DNA of 64,000 nucleotides from Comamonadaceae bacterium OS-1 (lineage in GTDB: Bacteria; Pseudomonadota; Gammaproteobacteria; Burkholderiales; Burkholderiaceae_C). Positions 1 through 9,500 of this stretch are shown piece by piece. The first letter of the stretch is position 1, and each line of letters starts with the position of its first letter. The stretch covers positions 4,836,001 through 4,900,000 of the forward strand of contig AP026969.1 of assembly GCA_027923965.1 (NCBI GenBank), in the 5' to 3' direction. The notes beneath the pieces are model-generated. The model worked only from the letters and a program-made list of their open reading frames with translations. It was not told the DNA's origin and did not search any database. Made by a program: the position numbers and the translations under genes.

Positions 1-447
1 CTGCGAAGGCTTGCCGTCGGTGGTCAGACCAAAGTAGTGCATGCCGTCGTGGTGGTCGCCGCTACGGCGGGCGAAGTTGCTGTCGGTGCCGTTGTTCTGG
101 TAGTCGCCCACGCTGGGGTCGATGGAGTCGCCGGTGGCGTAGACCACGGTGGCGGTGTAGCCCGCAGGCACGGTGACGCGGTCTACCAGGTCTTTGGGCA
201 CGGCGGTAAAGCCCAGCACGGGCGGCAGCAGCGGGGCGGCCGGGGCATCGTCGCCACCGCCGCAGGCCGCCAGGCCCAAACCGCCCAGGCTGGCCGTGGC
301 CAGTGCGCCCACGCCGGAACGCAGCACCTGGCGGCGGCCCACGGGGGCGGCCATCACGTCCTGCAAATGGAGGTTGGCGCTGGGGTTGTTGTCGAGGTCG
401 TCGGGGTCGGTGAAGGCGGTGGTGGGGGCGTGGGCAGGTGTGTTCAT
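1..447 (-). CDS. PhoX-family (DUF839) alkaline phosphatase, N-terminal part, runs off the window
   Basis: Only the first 149 codons are present; the gene continues past base 1. The start is the ATG at 447. A twin-arginine motif (R38-R39, in GRRQVLR) is followed by a hydrophobic stretch and a lipobox-like LAAC ending at C62, so the protein is probably exported folded by Tat and may be lipid-anchored. The segment from about residue 85 (VTVPAGYTATVVYATGDSI, then GDHHDGMHYFGL) is characteristic of PhoX-type phosphatases, which hydrolyse phosphate monoesters using calcium and iron. The catalytic core lies outside the window. It is divergent from a second phosphatase-like lipoprotein gene at 598. 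Family identity is recognised from these motifs; substrate is inferred. Confidence 0.8.
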   Translation of the reverse strand, partial: MNTPAHAPTTAFTDPDDLDNNPSANLHLQDVMAAPVGRRQVLRSGVGALATASLGGLGLAACGGGDDAPAAPLLPPVLGFTAVPKDLVDRVTVPAGYTATVVYATGDSIDPSVGDYQNNGTDSNFARRSGDHHDGMHYFGLTTDGKPSQ

Positions 448-597
448 CGTGGAGTTGCTGTGTGAAGAATGCGTAAAGTTGTAGCGTATCCACGGGGTAT
501 GACAGGTCTGTGAAACACCGGTCCGGGTGCCGCAGGGCTGTCATCGCCCTGACACACAGCCACCCTAGAGTGCGGGCTTTTGTCCAAGGGTGTGTCC

Positions 598-1611
598 ATG
601 TTTGTCCGAAGTCTTGCGTCCGTGCTGGCCGCGCTCAGTCTGGTGTCGTGTGCGTCGGTGGGGCCGCAGGCCACCCCGGGTTTTGCGTTTGGTCTGTGGG
701 GCGACATGCCCTACCAAAAAGCGGGCGACGGCAGCAAGCTCCCGGCGGTATTACGCAGCATCAACCAATCGGACATCGCCTTTTCGCTGTACGACGGCGA
801 CATCAAGGACGGCAGCTCCCAGTGCACCGACAGCATCTACCAGGATGCTTTGGCGATGTTTGGCAGCATGGCCAAACCCGTGGTCTATGTGCCCGGCGAC
901 AACGAGTGGACCGACTGCCACCGCCTGAATAACGGCGGCTATGACACGCTGGAGCGCCTGGCCCATCTGCGCCGCGTGATGTACCCCACCTTGAACAGCC
1001 TGGGCCAAACCCAGATGCCGCTGGAGCACCAGGGCAAGCTGGGCGAAAAGTATGTGGAAAACACCCGCTTCAGCCATGGCGGCGTGGTGTTTGTGGGCCT
1101 GAATGTGCCCGGCAGCAACAACAACCTGGTGCTCAGCGCCAAGGAATGCAGCGCCAAGAGCGCGCGCAAGACCGCGCAGTGCGATGCCGCCAGCGCCGAA
1201 TACCTGGAGCGCGACAGTGCCAACGTGGCCTGGCTGGCCGCCTCGTTTGCGCAGGCCAAGGCGCAAAAGGCGCGCGGCATCGTGCTGGTGCTGCAGGCCG
1301 ACCCCGGCTTCGACCTGCCGGAAACCGAAGACGTGGACGAGAGTACCGCAGCGGGCTACGTGGGCTACCGCAACTTCATGGACGCGGTGGTCAAGGAGAC
1401 CGAGCAGTACCCGGGCCAGGTGCTGTTCGTGCACGGCGACACGCACTTCTTCAAGCTCGACAAGCCCCTGTACAGCCCCACCAAGATGCTGCCCAACCTG
1501 ACCCGCCTGCAAACCTTTGGCAGCCCCTCGCTGCATTGGGTGCGGGTGACGGTGGATGTGGCTTCGGACAACGTATTCACCGTGCATCCCGTGGTGGTGC
1601 GCCAGCCATAA
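598..1611 (+). CDS. Calcineurin-like metallophosphoesterase lipoprotein
   Basis: Predicted 337 aa. I chose the ATG at 598 over an upstream TTG at 580 because it begins directly with a lipoprotein signal peptide (hydrophobic residues 5-16, lipobox LVSC, C18). Metal-binding motifs of the calcineurin-like fold are visible: WGDMPY (D36), YDGDIKDG (D66/D68), PGDNEWTDCH (D101, N102, H108) and HGDTH near residue 279. It therefore probably hydrolyses a phosphoester in the periplasm while anchored to a membrane. It is divergent from the PhoX-type gene, so the two may form a phosphate-scavenging pair. No Pho box was looked for exhaustively. The stop codon overlaps a hairpin that terminates transcription from the opposite strand. 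Confidence 0.8.
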   Translation: MFVRSLASVLAALSLVSCASVGPQATPGFAFGLWGDMPYQKAGDGSKLPAVLRSINQSDIAFSLYDGDIKDGSSQCTDSIYQDALAMFGSMAKPVVYVPGDNEWTDCHRLNNGGYDTLERLAHLRRVMYPTLNSLGQTQMPLEHQGKLGEKYVENTRFSHGGVVFVGLNVPGSNNNLVLSAKECSAKSARKTAQCDAASAEYLERDSANVAWLAASFAQAKAQKARGIVLVLQADPGFDLPETEDVDESTAAGYVGYRNFMDAVVKETEQYPGQVLFVHGDTHFFKLDKPLYSPTKMLPNLTRLQTFGSPSLHWVRVTVDVASDNVFTVHPVVVRQP

Positions 1612-1650
1612 AAAAAGCCTCTGACGCATCAGGAAATATGCGACAGAGGC
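1610..1650 (-). terminator. Intrinsic terminator of the minus-strand ncRNA candidate
   Basis: Arms at 1617-1629 and 1638-1650 pair over 13 positions with one mismatch. On the minus strand the stem is followed by a run of seven T. On the plus strand there is no T-run, so the terminator points left. Confidence 0.75.
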
Positions 1651-1875
1651 CTTAACCCAAAACCGGGGGGCCAGCGCTTGGGGCACCGGCCCGTGGGTTC
1701 GGGACACAGGACATGGAATTACGCAGCGTCCGACCGGAGGGCCGCAAACCTGCCAGCCAGGCGCTGCGCAATTCCCGGGAAATCCTTGCTACCCCGCGAC
1801 AAGTTGCGCGTGGCTGGCAAGGCTTGCATGTTCCCAAGCCGCGGGGTCGGCTGTGTGTCGGAACCGGGGCGTTGT
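1610..1875 (-). ncRNA. Candidate structured non-coding RNA (family not identified)
   Basis: This stretch has no credible reading frame but is built like an independent RNA gene. On the minus strand it has a promoter (TTGCGT, 17-bp spacer, ACAAAT), a highly foldable body of about 170 nt, and a strong intrinsic terminator. Three nested pairings are visible: an outer stem (1695-1708 with 1854-1865), a 14-bp inner stem with one mismatch (1715-1728 with 1762-1775), and an 8-bp perfect stem (1791-1798 with 1840-1847). Together they form a three-way junction. 6S RNA has similar size and an independent promoter, but I could not match its conserved central bubble, so I leave the family open. Confidence 0.5.
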
Positions 1876-1880
1876 GTTGC

Positions 1881-1909
1881 ATTTGTCATCTGCAGCCCAC
1901 CCCACGCAA
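1881..1909 (-). promoter_or_regulatory. Sigma-70-type promoter for the ncRNA candidate
   Basis: Read on the minus strand, TTGCGT (1904-1909) and ACAAAT (1881-1886) are separated by exactly 17 bp, predicting a start near 1875. It sits immediately downstream of the terminator of the BON-domain gene. Confidence 0.5.
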
Positions 1910-1949
1910 AAAAGCCTGCGGGGCCGGAATTGCTTCCTGCCCCGCGGGC
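1908..1949 (-). terminator. Intrinsic terminator of the BON-domain gene
   Basis: Arms 1914-1924 and 1939-1949 form an 11-bp GC-rich stem with one mismatch, followed on the minus strand by six T (1908-1913). It lies 24 bp after the stop codon of the BON-domain gene. Confidence 0.75.
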
Positions 1950-1972
1950 TGTGTGCCTAGCGGCTTGGTGGC

Positions 1973-2281
1973 TTAGTCGTTGGTGTCGGTCGAGAAGGTA
2001 CGCACGTTGCTGTACGCATTGGCCACGCCGGGCACGGTGCTGGCCACATAGCGGGCCTTGGATTCTTCTTGCGGGCCTTGTGCCCAGCCGTGCAGGGTCA
2101 CGGTACCGTTGCTGGCGGTGACGGTGACATCCTTGGCATCAGAGCCCAGTTGGGTGCTGATGGCGGATTGCACGGAGCTGGCCAGATCGGCATCGTTGGC
2201 GGCAGCGTGGGCGGGCAGGAAAGCGCCAGCAGCCAGGGCGAACAAAGCGGAAGCGGCGATACGGTTGAAAGAGCGGGTCAT
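1973..2281 (-). CDS. BON-domain periplasmic protein (OsmY-like)
   Basis: Predicted 102 aa. The ATG at 2281 has AAAGGACC just upstream and starts a clean Sec signal peptide (cleavage after AHA, about residue 26). The mature part is a single BON domain of about 70 residues containing the pattern VTVTASNGTVTLHGWAQ. BON domains are thought to bind phospholipid or envelope surfaces, and OsmY-type proteins act as periplasmic stress or chaperone factors. E. coli OsmY has two BON domains; this has one. It is monocistronic, closed by its own terminator. The exact role is inferred. Confidence 0.8.
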   Translation of the reverse strand: MTRSFNRIAASALFALAAGAFLPAHAAANDADLASSVQSAISTQLGSDAKDVTVTASNGTVTLHGWAQGPQEESKARYVASTVPGVANAYSNVRTFSTDTND

Positions 2282-2646
2282 GGTGAGGTCCTTTGGGGTT
2301 GTTGCAATGTTTTTGCGATGGGGTGATCTTCCCAAGCCGCAGCGGCTTTTGTGTGTCGGGCGCACGCAGGCTGTGTTGCAACTGCAATCTAGGGTGAAAC
2401 CCTAGGGCTTGGATGTGTGGGCCTATTTTTGGGAATGAAAATGGCAGCTTGCGCTGATCTGGTAAGCATGAGTAGCTCCTATTTTTTACTCTCAAAAGAG
2501 AAGCGATCTGTGCGGGCCGCATGGGTGCTAGCCAATGGGGTCGGATCCCAATTGCGCGCTGGCTGCTGGCGGGTCGAGACGGCTGTACCCCGCATTTGGG
2601 CTCCGATCCCTATGGGCGGGGTGGCGGTGACGGCTTCTGGGTGCCT
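2282..2646. other. Gene-free stretch upstream of the BON gene, with one dispersed repeat copy
   Basis: About 365 bases without a credible gene. It includes the leader of the BON gene and one copy of the dispersed palindromic repeat (about 2441-2506: GCAGCTTGCGCTGATCTGG then GTAAGCATGAGTAGCTCC). The IS3 element begins directly after it, next to the target-site copy GCCT at 2643-2646. Confidence 0.6.
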
Positions 2647-2653
2647 GTGCTGG

Positions 2654-3861
<1,208 letters not shown>

Positions 3862-3921
3862 CTATCGAGGTGTCCGGGGGAATTAGACCAGCACAGCCTG
3901 CCAGCATCCTCGGCCGGGATG

Positions 3922-4181
3922 TGCGCCCGGCGGCGCAGTCACCTTTCTTTGAACGCCAAAAAAAGGTAACCCAAAGAAAGGCGCCCCAACTGTCTGCGCC
4001 CCTGCGCTGGCGCTTCGGGGAACCTGCGGTGCGCGCTTTGGGCGGGGTCTGGCTAAACTCGCTGGCGCTCAAACAACGCCAGCCCTTTTCCGCCCAAAGC
4101 TGTGCTCCTCGGCGCACACAGATGGGGACCCCGGGAGCGGGATCGGCCCGGCGGTGCCGGGCATCGCGCCTAGGGCGCGAG
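3922..4181 (+). repeat. ~260-bp repeat, left copy of an inverted pair
   Basis: This segment is repeated in inverted orientation at 5012-5276 with high identity (shared blocks include AACCTGCGGTGCGCGCTTTG and GATGGGGACCCCGGGAGCGG). It contains an inner inverted repeat around CTTTCTTT...AAAGAAAG. It has no credible reading frame. The two copies bracket a small regulator gene, like the arms of a composite element. A third, internally deleted copy lies at 5384-5483. Confidence 0.8.
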
Positions 4182-4248
4182 TTGGAGGGTGTTTGGCGTG
4201 GGGTGGACTATTTTGCCCATTTCGAATATTTAGACTAATTTCCGGATG

Positions 4249-4300
4249 CAAAATTGACATCTTGTGCTTACCAGATAAGCATGAGCAGCTATCAAAAAGA
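4249..4300. repeat. Dispersed palindromic repeat copy
   Basis: Contains CTTGTGCTTACCAGATAAGC followed by GAGCAGCTATCAAAAAGA, the usual two arms of the repeat family seen throughout the window. It provides the apparent start codon of the small frame at 4281. Confidence 0.6.
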
Positions 4301-4445
4301 AAGCGTATTCCGCTTGGGCACCGACTTCGTCGACAAGGAAGTCGATGCCGTCAAAATTATTGCCGCCAGCCTGCAACTCGCCACGGCAGCACAGCTCAAT
4401 GCGTTGCTGCACACCGAAGTGTTAAAGGAAATTTGCCATGTCTAA
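4281..4445 (+). CDS. Small hypothetical ORF preceding the XRE regulator
   Basis: Possible 54-aa protein whose end overlaps the XRE gene by 8 bp, so it could be translationally coupled to it. The first few codons come from the dispersed repeat (ATGAGCAGCTATCAAAAA), so the original 5' end of a longer gene may have been replaced. The rest (FRLGTDFVDKEVDAVKIIAA and on) is unrecognised. In related HigBA-type loci a RelE/HigB toxin sits here; this frame does not look like one. It may be a remnant. Confidence 0.35.
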   Translation: MSSYQKESVFRLGTDFVDKEVDAVKIIAASLQLATAAQLNALLHTEVLKEICHV

Positions 4446-4773
4446 AACCCAGTCCTCTGCCCCTAACCGCGTCCTGAACGAGATGATGGAAATGGCCCAG
4501 GCCCTGCAAGGCCACGCCCTGATCTCCAAGCAAGACATGGCCAAGATGCAACTCATCTGCCAAAAGCCTCCCGAATACACCTCAGAGAACGTCACCTACA
4601 TCCGGGTGGAACGTGCCAAGGTCAGCCAGTCGGTGCTGGCCTCCATCCTGAACGTCAGCCTGTCCGCCGTACAAAAGTGGGAGTCGCCCGGCTCGGGTCG
4701 CCACCCCAGCGGTGCCGCGGCCAAGTTGCTGCAATTGATCGAGGCACGGGGGCTGGAGGCGATTGTTGCGTGA
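4438..4773 (+). CDS. XRE-family regulator, HigA/NadS-type orphan antitoxin
   Basis: 111 aa, with AAGGAAA upstream of the ATG. A helix-turn-helix spans about residues 60-95 (VSQSVLASILNVSLSAVQKW then ESPGSGRHPSGAAAKLL). The motif of Q-K-W-E followed by P-S-G-A-A-K-L is typical of antitoxins of HigBA/NadS systems, which bind their own operator and neutralise a RelE-fold mRNA interferase. No such toxin gene is present on either side. The gene lies between two inverted ~260-bp repeats, and a deleted second copy exists at 5836-5912, suggesting it moved or duplicated with them. Loss of the toxin or a solitary regulatory role are both possible. Confidence 0.75.
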   Translation: MSKTQSSAPNRVLNEMMEMAQALQGHALISKQDMAKMQLICQKPPEYTSENVTYIRVERAKVSQSVLASILNVSLSAVQKWESPGSGRHPSGAAAKLLQLIEARGLEAIVA

Positions 4774-5011
4774 TGGAGATGGTGGTCCGTTACCACGGTA
4801 GTTGTTTGGCGAATCCCGTTTTTGCGATTTCAGGTTTTTAGGCCATTTTTTAGATGCCAAAACGGCGCTCTGTCCTTATCAGACGGGCGCAAGCAGCTCT
4901 TATTTTTACTACTAGAAATGTAGCACTCCACGCTGAGTACAAAGGCATTGCTGTCTTCTGTAGGTTGACGTGCCAAGCTTGTTCGTTCGGATGCGACGGA
5001 CCTCTGACTCT

Positions 5012-5276
5012 CTCATTTCGTGCCCTAGGCACGATGGGGCGCTGCGCGCCCCCGATTCCGCTCCCCGGGGTCCCCATCTGTGTGCGCCGAGGAGCACAGC
5101 TTTGGGCGGATCAGGGCTGGCGTCTGTCTGAGCCGAAGGCGAGTTTAGCCAGACCCCGCCCAAAGCGCGCACCGCAGGTTCCCGCAGCGCCAGCGGAGGG
5201 CGCAGACAGTTGGGGCGCCTTTCTTTTGGTGACTTTTCTTTTGCGCAAAAGAAAAGTTACTGCGCCGCCGGGCGCA
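5012..5276 (-). repeat. ~260-bp repeat, right copy of an inverted pair
   Basis: Inverted partner of 3922-4181. It retains the same internal blocks in reverse complement and the same terminal CGCCGCCGGGCGCA. Differences are scattered substitutions and small indels, mainly around the AAAGAAAAG hairpin, indicating an older duplication. It carries no gene. Confidence 0.8.
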
Positions 5277-5383
5277 AGCAGTATTTGAAACGTAGCGGTA
5301 GTTGAGCTGAGGATTAAATCGGCAGTTTGTGCCCATTCAGTAAGCGTAGGAAGCTACTAATTGCATAGTATTGATATCCCACG

Positions 5384-5483
5384 GCGATCCCCGACCGGGT
5401 GATGCACCTGGCGGCACAGCCACTTGTTCTTTTGTGCAAAAAAAGTAACCCAAAGAAAAGCGGCCCGGCGGTGCCGGGTATCG
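5384..5483 (+). repeat. Internally deleted third copy of the ~260-bp repeat
   Basis: Starts like the left copy (GACCGGGTGATGCACCTGGC, then GCAAAAAAAGTAACCCAAAG) and jumps directly to the end block CGGCCCGGCGGTGCCGGGTA. The central ~160 bases are missing. Same orientation as 3922-4181. Confidence 0.7.
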
Positions 5484-5571
5484 GCACGATATATTGCAAC
5501 GTACAGGGAGTTGCACCGCATTTGGTGGCCTTTGCCAAGGCGACGAATGTCCATTTTGGAGTACTTACTAC

Positions 5572-5826
5572 ATGCGATATCTGTTGTCTTTTTTAGTGGC
5601 TTCAGTGTGTGCAGGGTGCGCAACGGTTGAGGTGCCCGAGGGCGTGTATGAGGTGGTCGCCTATGACGCTTCGGGCAAGGTACTTCGCAGTACCAAGGTC
5701 ATCACCAACAGAAGTACGCCGCTCTATTCCACACGCAACGCGTTGTGCATCAACCATCCCAAATCGCGTGTAGCCATCACCGCACCGAACGGCAGCCCAT
5801 TTGGCGACAGCTACCAGTGCCCCTGA
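5572..5826 (+). CDS. Small predicted lipoprotein, function unknown
   Basis: 84 aa. The start is the ATG at 5572 because it opens a lipoprotein signal (MRYLLSFLVASVCAGC, lipid attachment at C16). The mature part is a short hydrophilic domain (VYEVVAYDASGKVLRSTKVI and on) with two further cysteines near the end (one at LCINH, one in YQCP). I do not recognise a family. It lies alone between repeat remnants, and composition is slightly lower in GC than the housekeeping genes. Likely an accessory gene. Confidence 0.6.
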   Translation: MRYLLSFLVASVCAGCATVEVPEGVYEVVAYDASGKVLRSTKVITNRSTPLYSTRNALCINHPKSRVAITAPNGSPFGDSYQCP

Positions 5827-5835
5827 CACCCCAAG

Positions 5836-5912
5836 CTCTGACCTCCAAGCAAGGCATGGCCGAGTTGCTGCAACTGATCGAGGCACGGGGGCTGGAGGCG
5901 ATTGTTGCGTGA
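5836..5912 (+). pseudogene. Deleted second copy of the XRE regulator gene
   Basis: The first 30 or so bases match codons around ALISKQDMA of the gene at 4438. The remainder matches its last ~17 codons up to the same TGA (GATCGAGGCACGGGGGCTGG then AGGCGATTGTTGCGTGA). The middle ~170 bases are gone. In the intact gene both breakpoints carry GGCCAAG, so the deletion probably occurred between these 7-bp direct repeats. The fragment is non-coding now. Confidence 0.8.
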
Positions 5913-5920
5913 GGTCCACC

Positions 5921-6388
5921 TCACCCCAAATGCCCCAGCGGCAACACCCCGCTGCCCTTCACCTCGCCCAGTGAAAAGCTGGTGTGCAGGTCCTTCACAT
6001 TCGGCAAATTCATCAGCACCTGGCGGGCAAACTGGCTGAAGGTATTCAGGTCGCGCGACACCACCTGCAATTCAAACGTGCCGGTGCCACTGATGTAGTG
6101 GCAGGAGACGACCTCGGGGATGTTGCGGATGGCATCTTCCAGGCCTTGCAGGGCGGGGCCGCTGTTTTGCACGGCGTCGATGCGCACAAAGGCCAATACG
6201 TCCAGGCCGATCTTGTGCCGGTCGATTTCGGCGCGGTAGCCCCGTATGTAGCCGGCTTCTTCCAGCGCCCGGACGCGCCGCCAGCAGGGGGCGGCGGACA
6301 GGCCGACGCGCTGGGCCAGTTCGGCGTTGGTCAGGCGGGCATTGGCTTGCAGCGCATCGAGTATCAAAAGATCAAATTTATCGAGCAT
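5921..6388 (-). CDS. Lrp/AsnC-family transcriptional regulator
   Basis: 155 aa with an N-terminal winged HTH (LLILDALQANARLTNAELAQ, then RVGLSAAPCWRRVRALEEAG) and a C-terminal RAM ligand-binding domain from about residue 70 (VLAFVRIDA...VVSCHYISGTGTFELQV). Such proteins sense amino acids and control their metabolism. It is divergent from the indolepyruvate oxidoreductase gene at 6515, with 126 bp between, so it very likely controls that gene and itself. A short palindrome TTCGC n7 GCGAA (6411-6427) lies in this gap and is a candidate binding site. Confidence 0.9.
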   Translation of the reverse strand: MLDKFDLLILDALQANARLTNAELAQRVGLSAAPCWRRVRALEEAGYIRGYRAEIDRHKIGLDVLAFVRIDAVQNSGPALQGLEDAIRNIPEVVSCHYISGTGTFELQVVSRDLNTFSQFARQVLMNLPNVKDLHTSFSLGEVKGSGVLPLGHLG

Positions 6389-6514
6389 GGTGATTTTTAA
6401 GCAAGGTTCTTTCGCATAGTAGGCGAATGCGGGCAAAGAACGCAAAGACTTTTCAGGGGTACAGGCATACACTTTTCCCACAAAGCGTAGCCCACTGCGC
6501 AGGAGACAACAACG

Positions 6515-9500
6515 ATGAATGCCCCTCTTCCCGAACAACTGCGCAAAGCCCTCGAAGCCGCGTCGCTGGACGACAAATACAGCCTGGACTTTGGCCCGGC
6601 TTTCATGAGCGGGGTGCAGGCCCTGGTCAAGCTGCCCATGCTGCAGCGCCAGCGCGATGCGCGGCAGGGGCGCAACACGGCGGGCTTTATCAGCGGTTAC
6701 CGGGGTTCGCCGCTGGGCACCTACGACCAGGCGCTGTGGAAGGCCGGCAAATACCTCAAGGCGCAGCACATCGTGTTCCAGCCGGGCGTGAACGAGGAGC
6801 TGGCCGCCACCGCGGTGTGGGGCACGCAGCAACTGGGCTTTTCGCCACCGGGCACCAACAAGTTTGATGGCGTGTTCGGCATCTGGTACGGCAAGGGGCC
6901 GGGGGTGGACCGCTGCTCGGATGTGTTCAAGCACGCCAACATGGCGGGCACGACCGAGTTTGGCGGCGTGATTGCGGTGGCGGGCGACGACCACATCAGC
7001 AAAAGCTCTACCGCCGCGCACCAGAGCGACCATATCTTCAAGGCCTGCGGGTTGCCGGTGTTCTTTCCGGCCAATGTGCAGGAGATTCTGGACCTGGGGC
7101 TGCACGCCTTTGCCATGAGCCGCTTCTCGGGTGTCTGGGCGGGCATGAAGACCATCCAGGAAATCGTGGAGTCCAGCGCCACGGTGATGGTGGACCCGGA
7201 GCGGGTGGCCATCAAAATCCCCACCGACTTTGTCATGCCGCCCGGCGGCCTGCACATCCGCTGGCCCGATCACGCGCTGGAGCAAGAGGCGCGCCTCATG
7301 CACTACAAGTGGTATGCCGCGTTGGCCTACATCCGCGCGAATCGGCTGAACTACAACGCCATCGAGGGGCCGAATGACCGCTTTGGCGTGATCGCCAGTG
7401 GCAAGGCCTACAACGACACCCGCCAGGCGCTGCTGGACCTGGGGCTGGACGATGCGACCTGCCGCCGCATCGGCCTGCGCCTGCACAAGGTGGGCGTGGT
7501 CTGGCCGCTGGAGGCGCAGCTCACCCGCGAATTCGCCACCGGCCTGCAAGAGATTCTGGTGGTGGAAGAAAAGCGCCAGGTCATCGAATACCAGCTCAAA
7601 GAAGAGCTGTACAACTGGCGCGCCGACGTGCGGCCCAATGTGCTGGGCAAGTTCAACGAGCCCGAGGGCGACCTCTCCGGCGGCGAATGGTCCATGGCCA
7701 ACCCCACAGCCAACACCTTGCTGCGCGCCAATGCCGACCTGTCGCCCGCGCTGGTGGCCCGGGCCATCGCCCAGCGGTTGCACAAGCTGGGCGTGCCCGA
7801 GGACGTGGCCGCCCGCATCGACGCGCACATCGCTCTGCTGGATGCCACTGACCGCGCCATGGTGCTGCTGGATGCCAGCCCGGCGCAGGCCCGCCCGCCA
7901 TGGTTTTGCAGCGGCTGCCCGCACAACACGTCTACCGTGGTGCCGGACGGTTCGCGCGCCATGGGCGGCATTGGCTGCCACTTCATGGCCACCTGGATGG
8001 ACCGCAGCACGGTGGGCTTTACCCAGATGGGCGGCGAGGGCGTGCCCTGGGTGGGCCAACAGCCATTCACCACCGACCAGCATATTTTTGCCAACCTGGG
8101 CGATGGAACCTATTTCCACAGCGGCCTGCTGGCCATCCGCCAGGCCATTGCGGCGGGGGTCAACATCACCTACAAGATTTTGTACAACGATGCGGTGGCC
8201 ATGACCGGCGGGCAGCAGATCGGCGAACGTCCCGAAGGGCACTCGGTGGTGCAGATAGCCCAATCGGTACGGGCGGAAGGCGCTATCAAAACCGTAGTAG
8301 TAACAGACGAGCCTGAGAAGTATGTGGGCGTGGCCCTGGCGGACGGCGTGGAGGTCAAACACCGCGACCTGCTGGACGACGTCCAGCGCGAGTTTCGGGC
8401 CATCAAGGGCACCACCATCATCATCTACGACCAGACCTGCGCCACCGAAAAGCGCCGCCGCCGCAAGCGCGGCACGGCGGTGGACCCGGCCACGCGGGTG
8501 GTGATCAACCCGCTGGTCTGCGAAGGCTGCGGCGACTGCGGCGAGCAAAGCAACTGCCTGAGTGTGGAACCGTTGGAAACGCCTTTTGGTCGCAAGCGCC
8601 AGATCAACCAGTCCAGCTGCAACAAGGACATGTCCTGTGTCAAAGGCTTCTGCCCCAGCTTCGTGACCGTGCAGGGCGGGCAGTTGCGCAAGAAAAAGCC
8701 CGCGCAAGCCCTGTCCCCCTTCACCGGCAGCCCGTTGCCCGAACCCACGCTGCCCCGCACCGCCGGTGTCTGGGGCATTGTGGTGGCAGGCGTGGGTGGC
8801 ACCGGGGTGATCACCCTGGGCCAGCTGCTGGGCGTGGCCGCGCACCTGGAGGGCCGGGGCATCGTCACGCAAGACGCGGCAGGCCTGGCGCAAAAGGGCG
8901 GGGCCACCTGGAGCCACGTGCTGCTGGCCGACACGCAGGAGGCTATCCGCACCACCCGGGTGGGCGCGGGCGCGGCAGATTTGATTCTGGGCTGCGACCC
9001 GGTCGTCGCGGCGGGCAAGGAAACCCTGGTGCGCATGCGCCCGGGCCGCACCCACGTGGCGCTGAACACCCACACCGCGCCCACGGCGGCCTTTGTGCAC
9101 AACGCCGATTGGAAGAACCCCGGCGATGCCTGCATGGCCGAGATCGTGCGCGCCACAGGGCAGGATGGCATTGCCAGCTTCGATGCCGATGCGGCCGCCA
9201 ACCGCCTGATGGGCGACAGCCTGTACGCCAACCCCATGCTGCTGGGCTACGCCTGGCAAAAAGGCTGGGTGCCGCTGCGGCTGGACTCGCTGCTGCGCGC
9301 CATCGAGCTCAACAACATGGCGGTAGAGGCCAACAAGACCGCCTTCGCCTGGGGCCGCCGCGCCGCCGTCGATCCGGCCAGCGTGGCCACCCCGCCGCAG
9401 GCCATCCAGTGGCATGCCCGTGAGTCGCTCGATGCCATGCTACAGCGCCGCGTGGCGTTTTTAACCGGCTACCAGAACGCCGCTTACGCCGCCACCTACA

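Larger units (their letters stand above)
4774..5571. other. Gene-free, repeat-packed stretch
   Basis: About 800 bases without a supported gene. It contains dispersed palindromic repeat copies near 4843-4922 and 5316-5372, the right ~260-bp inverted repeat (5012-5276) and a deleted third copy (5384-5483). Confidence 0.65.

Noticed and set aside
1695..1865. 6S RNA identity for the ncRNA candidate
   Set aside because: Size and independent promoter fit, but the visible folding is a three-way junction and the conserved 6S bubble could not be aligned by eye.
1678..2121. Plus-strand frames across the ncRNA candidate
   Set aside because: Arginine/proline/cysteine-rich composition without a RBS; they cross two terminators and the BON gene.
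5921..9415. Very long minus-strand open frame opposite the oxidoreductase gene
   Set aside because: Only its last ~155 codons (the Lrp gene) are real. The remainder is a shadow of the high-GC plus-strand gene.
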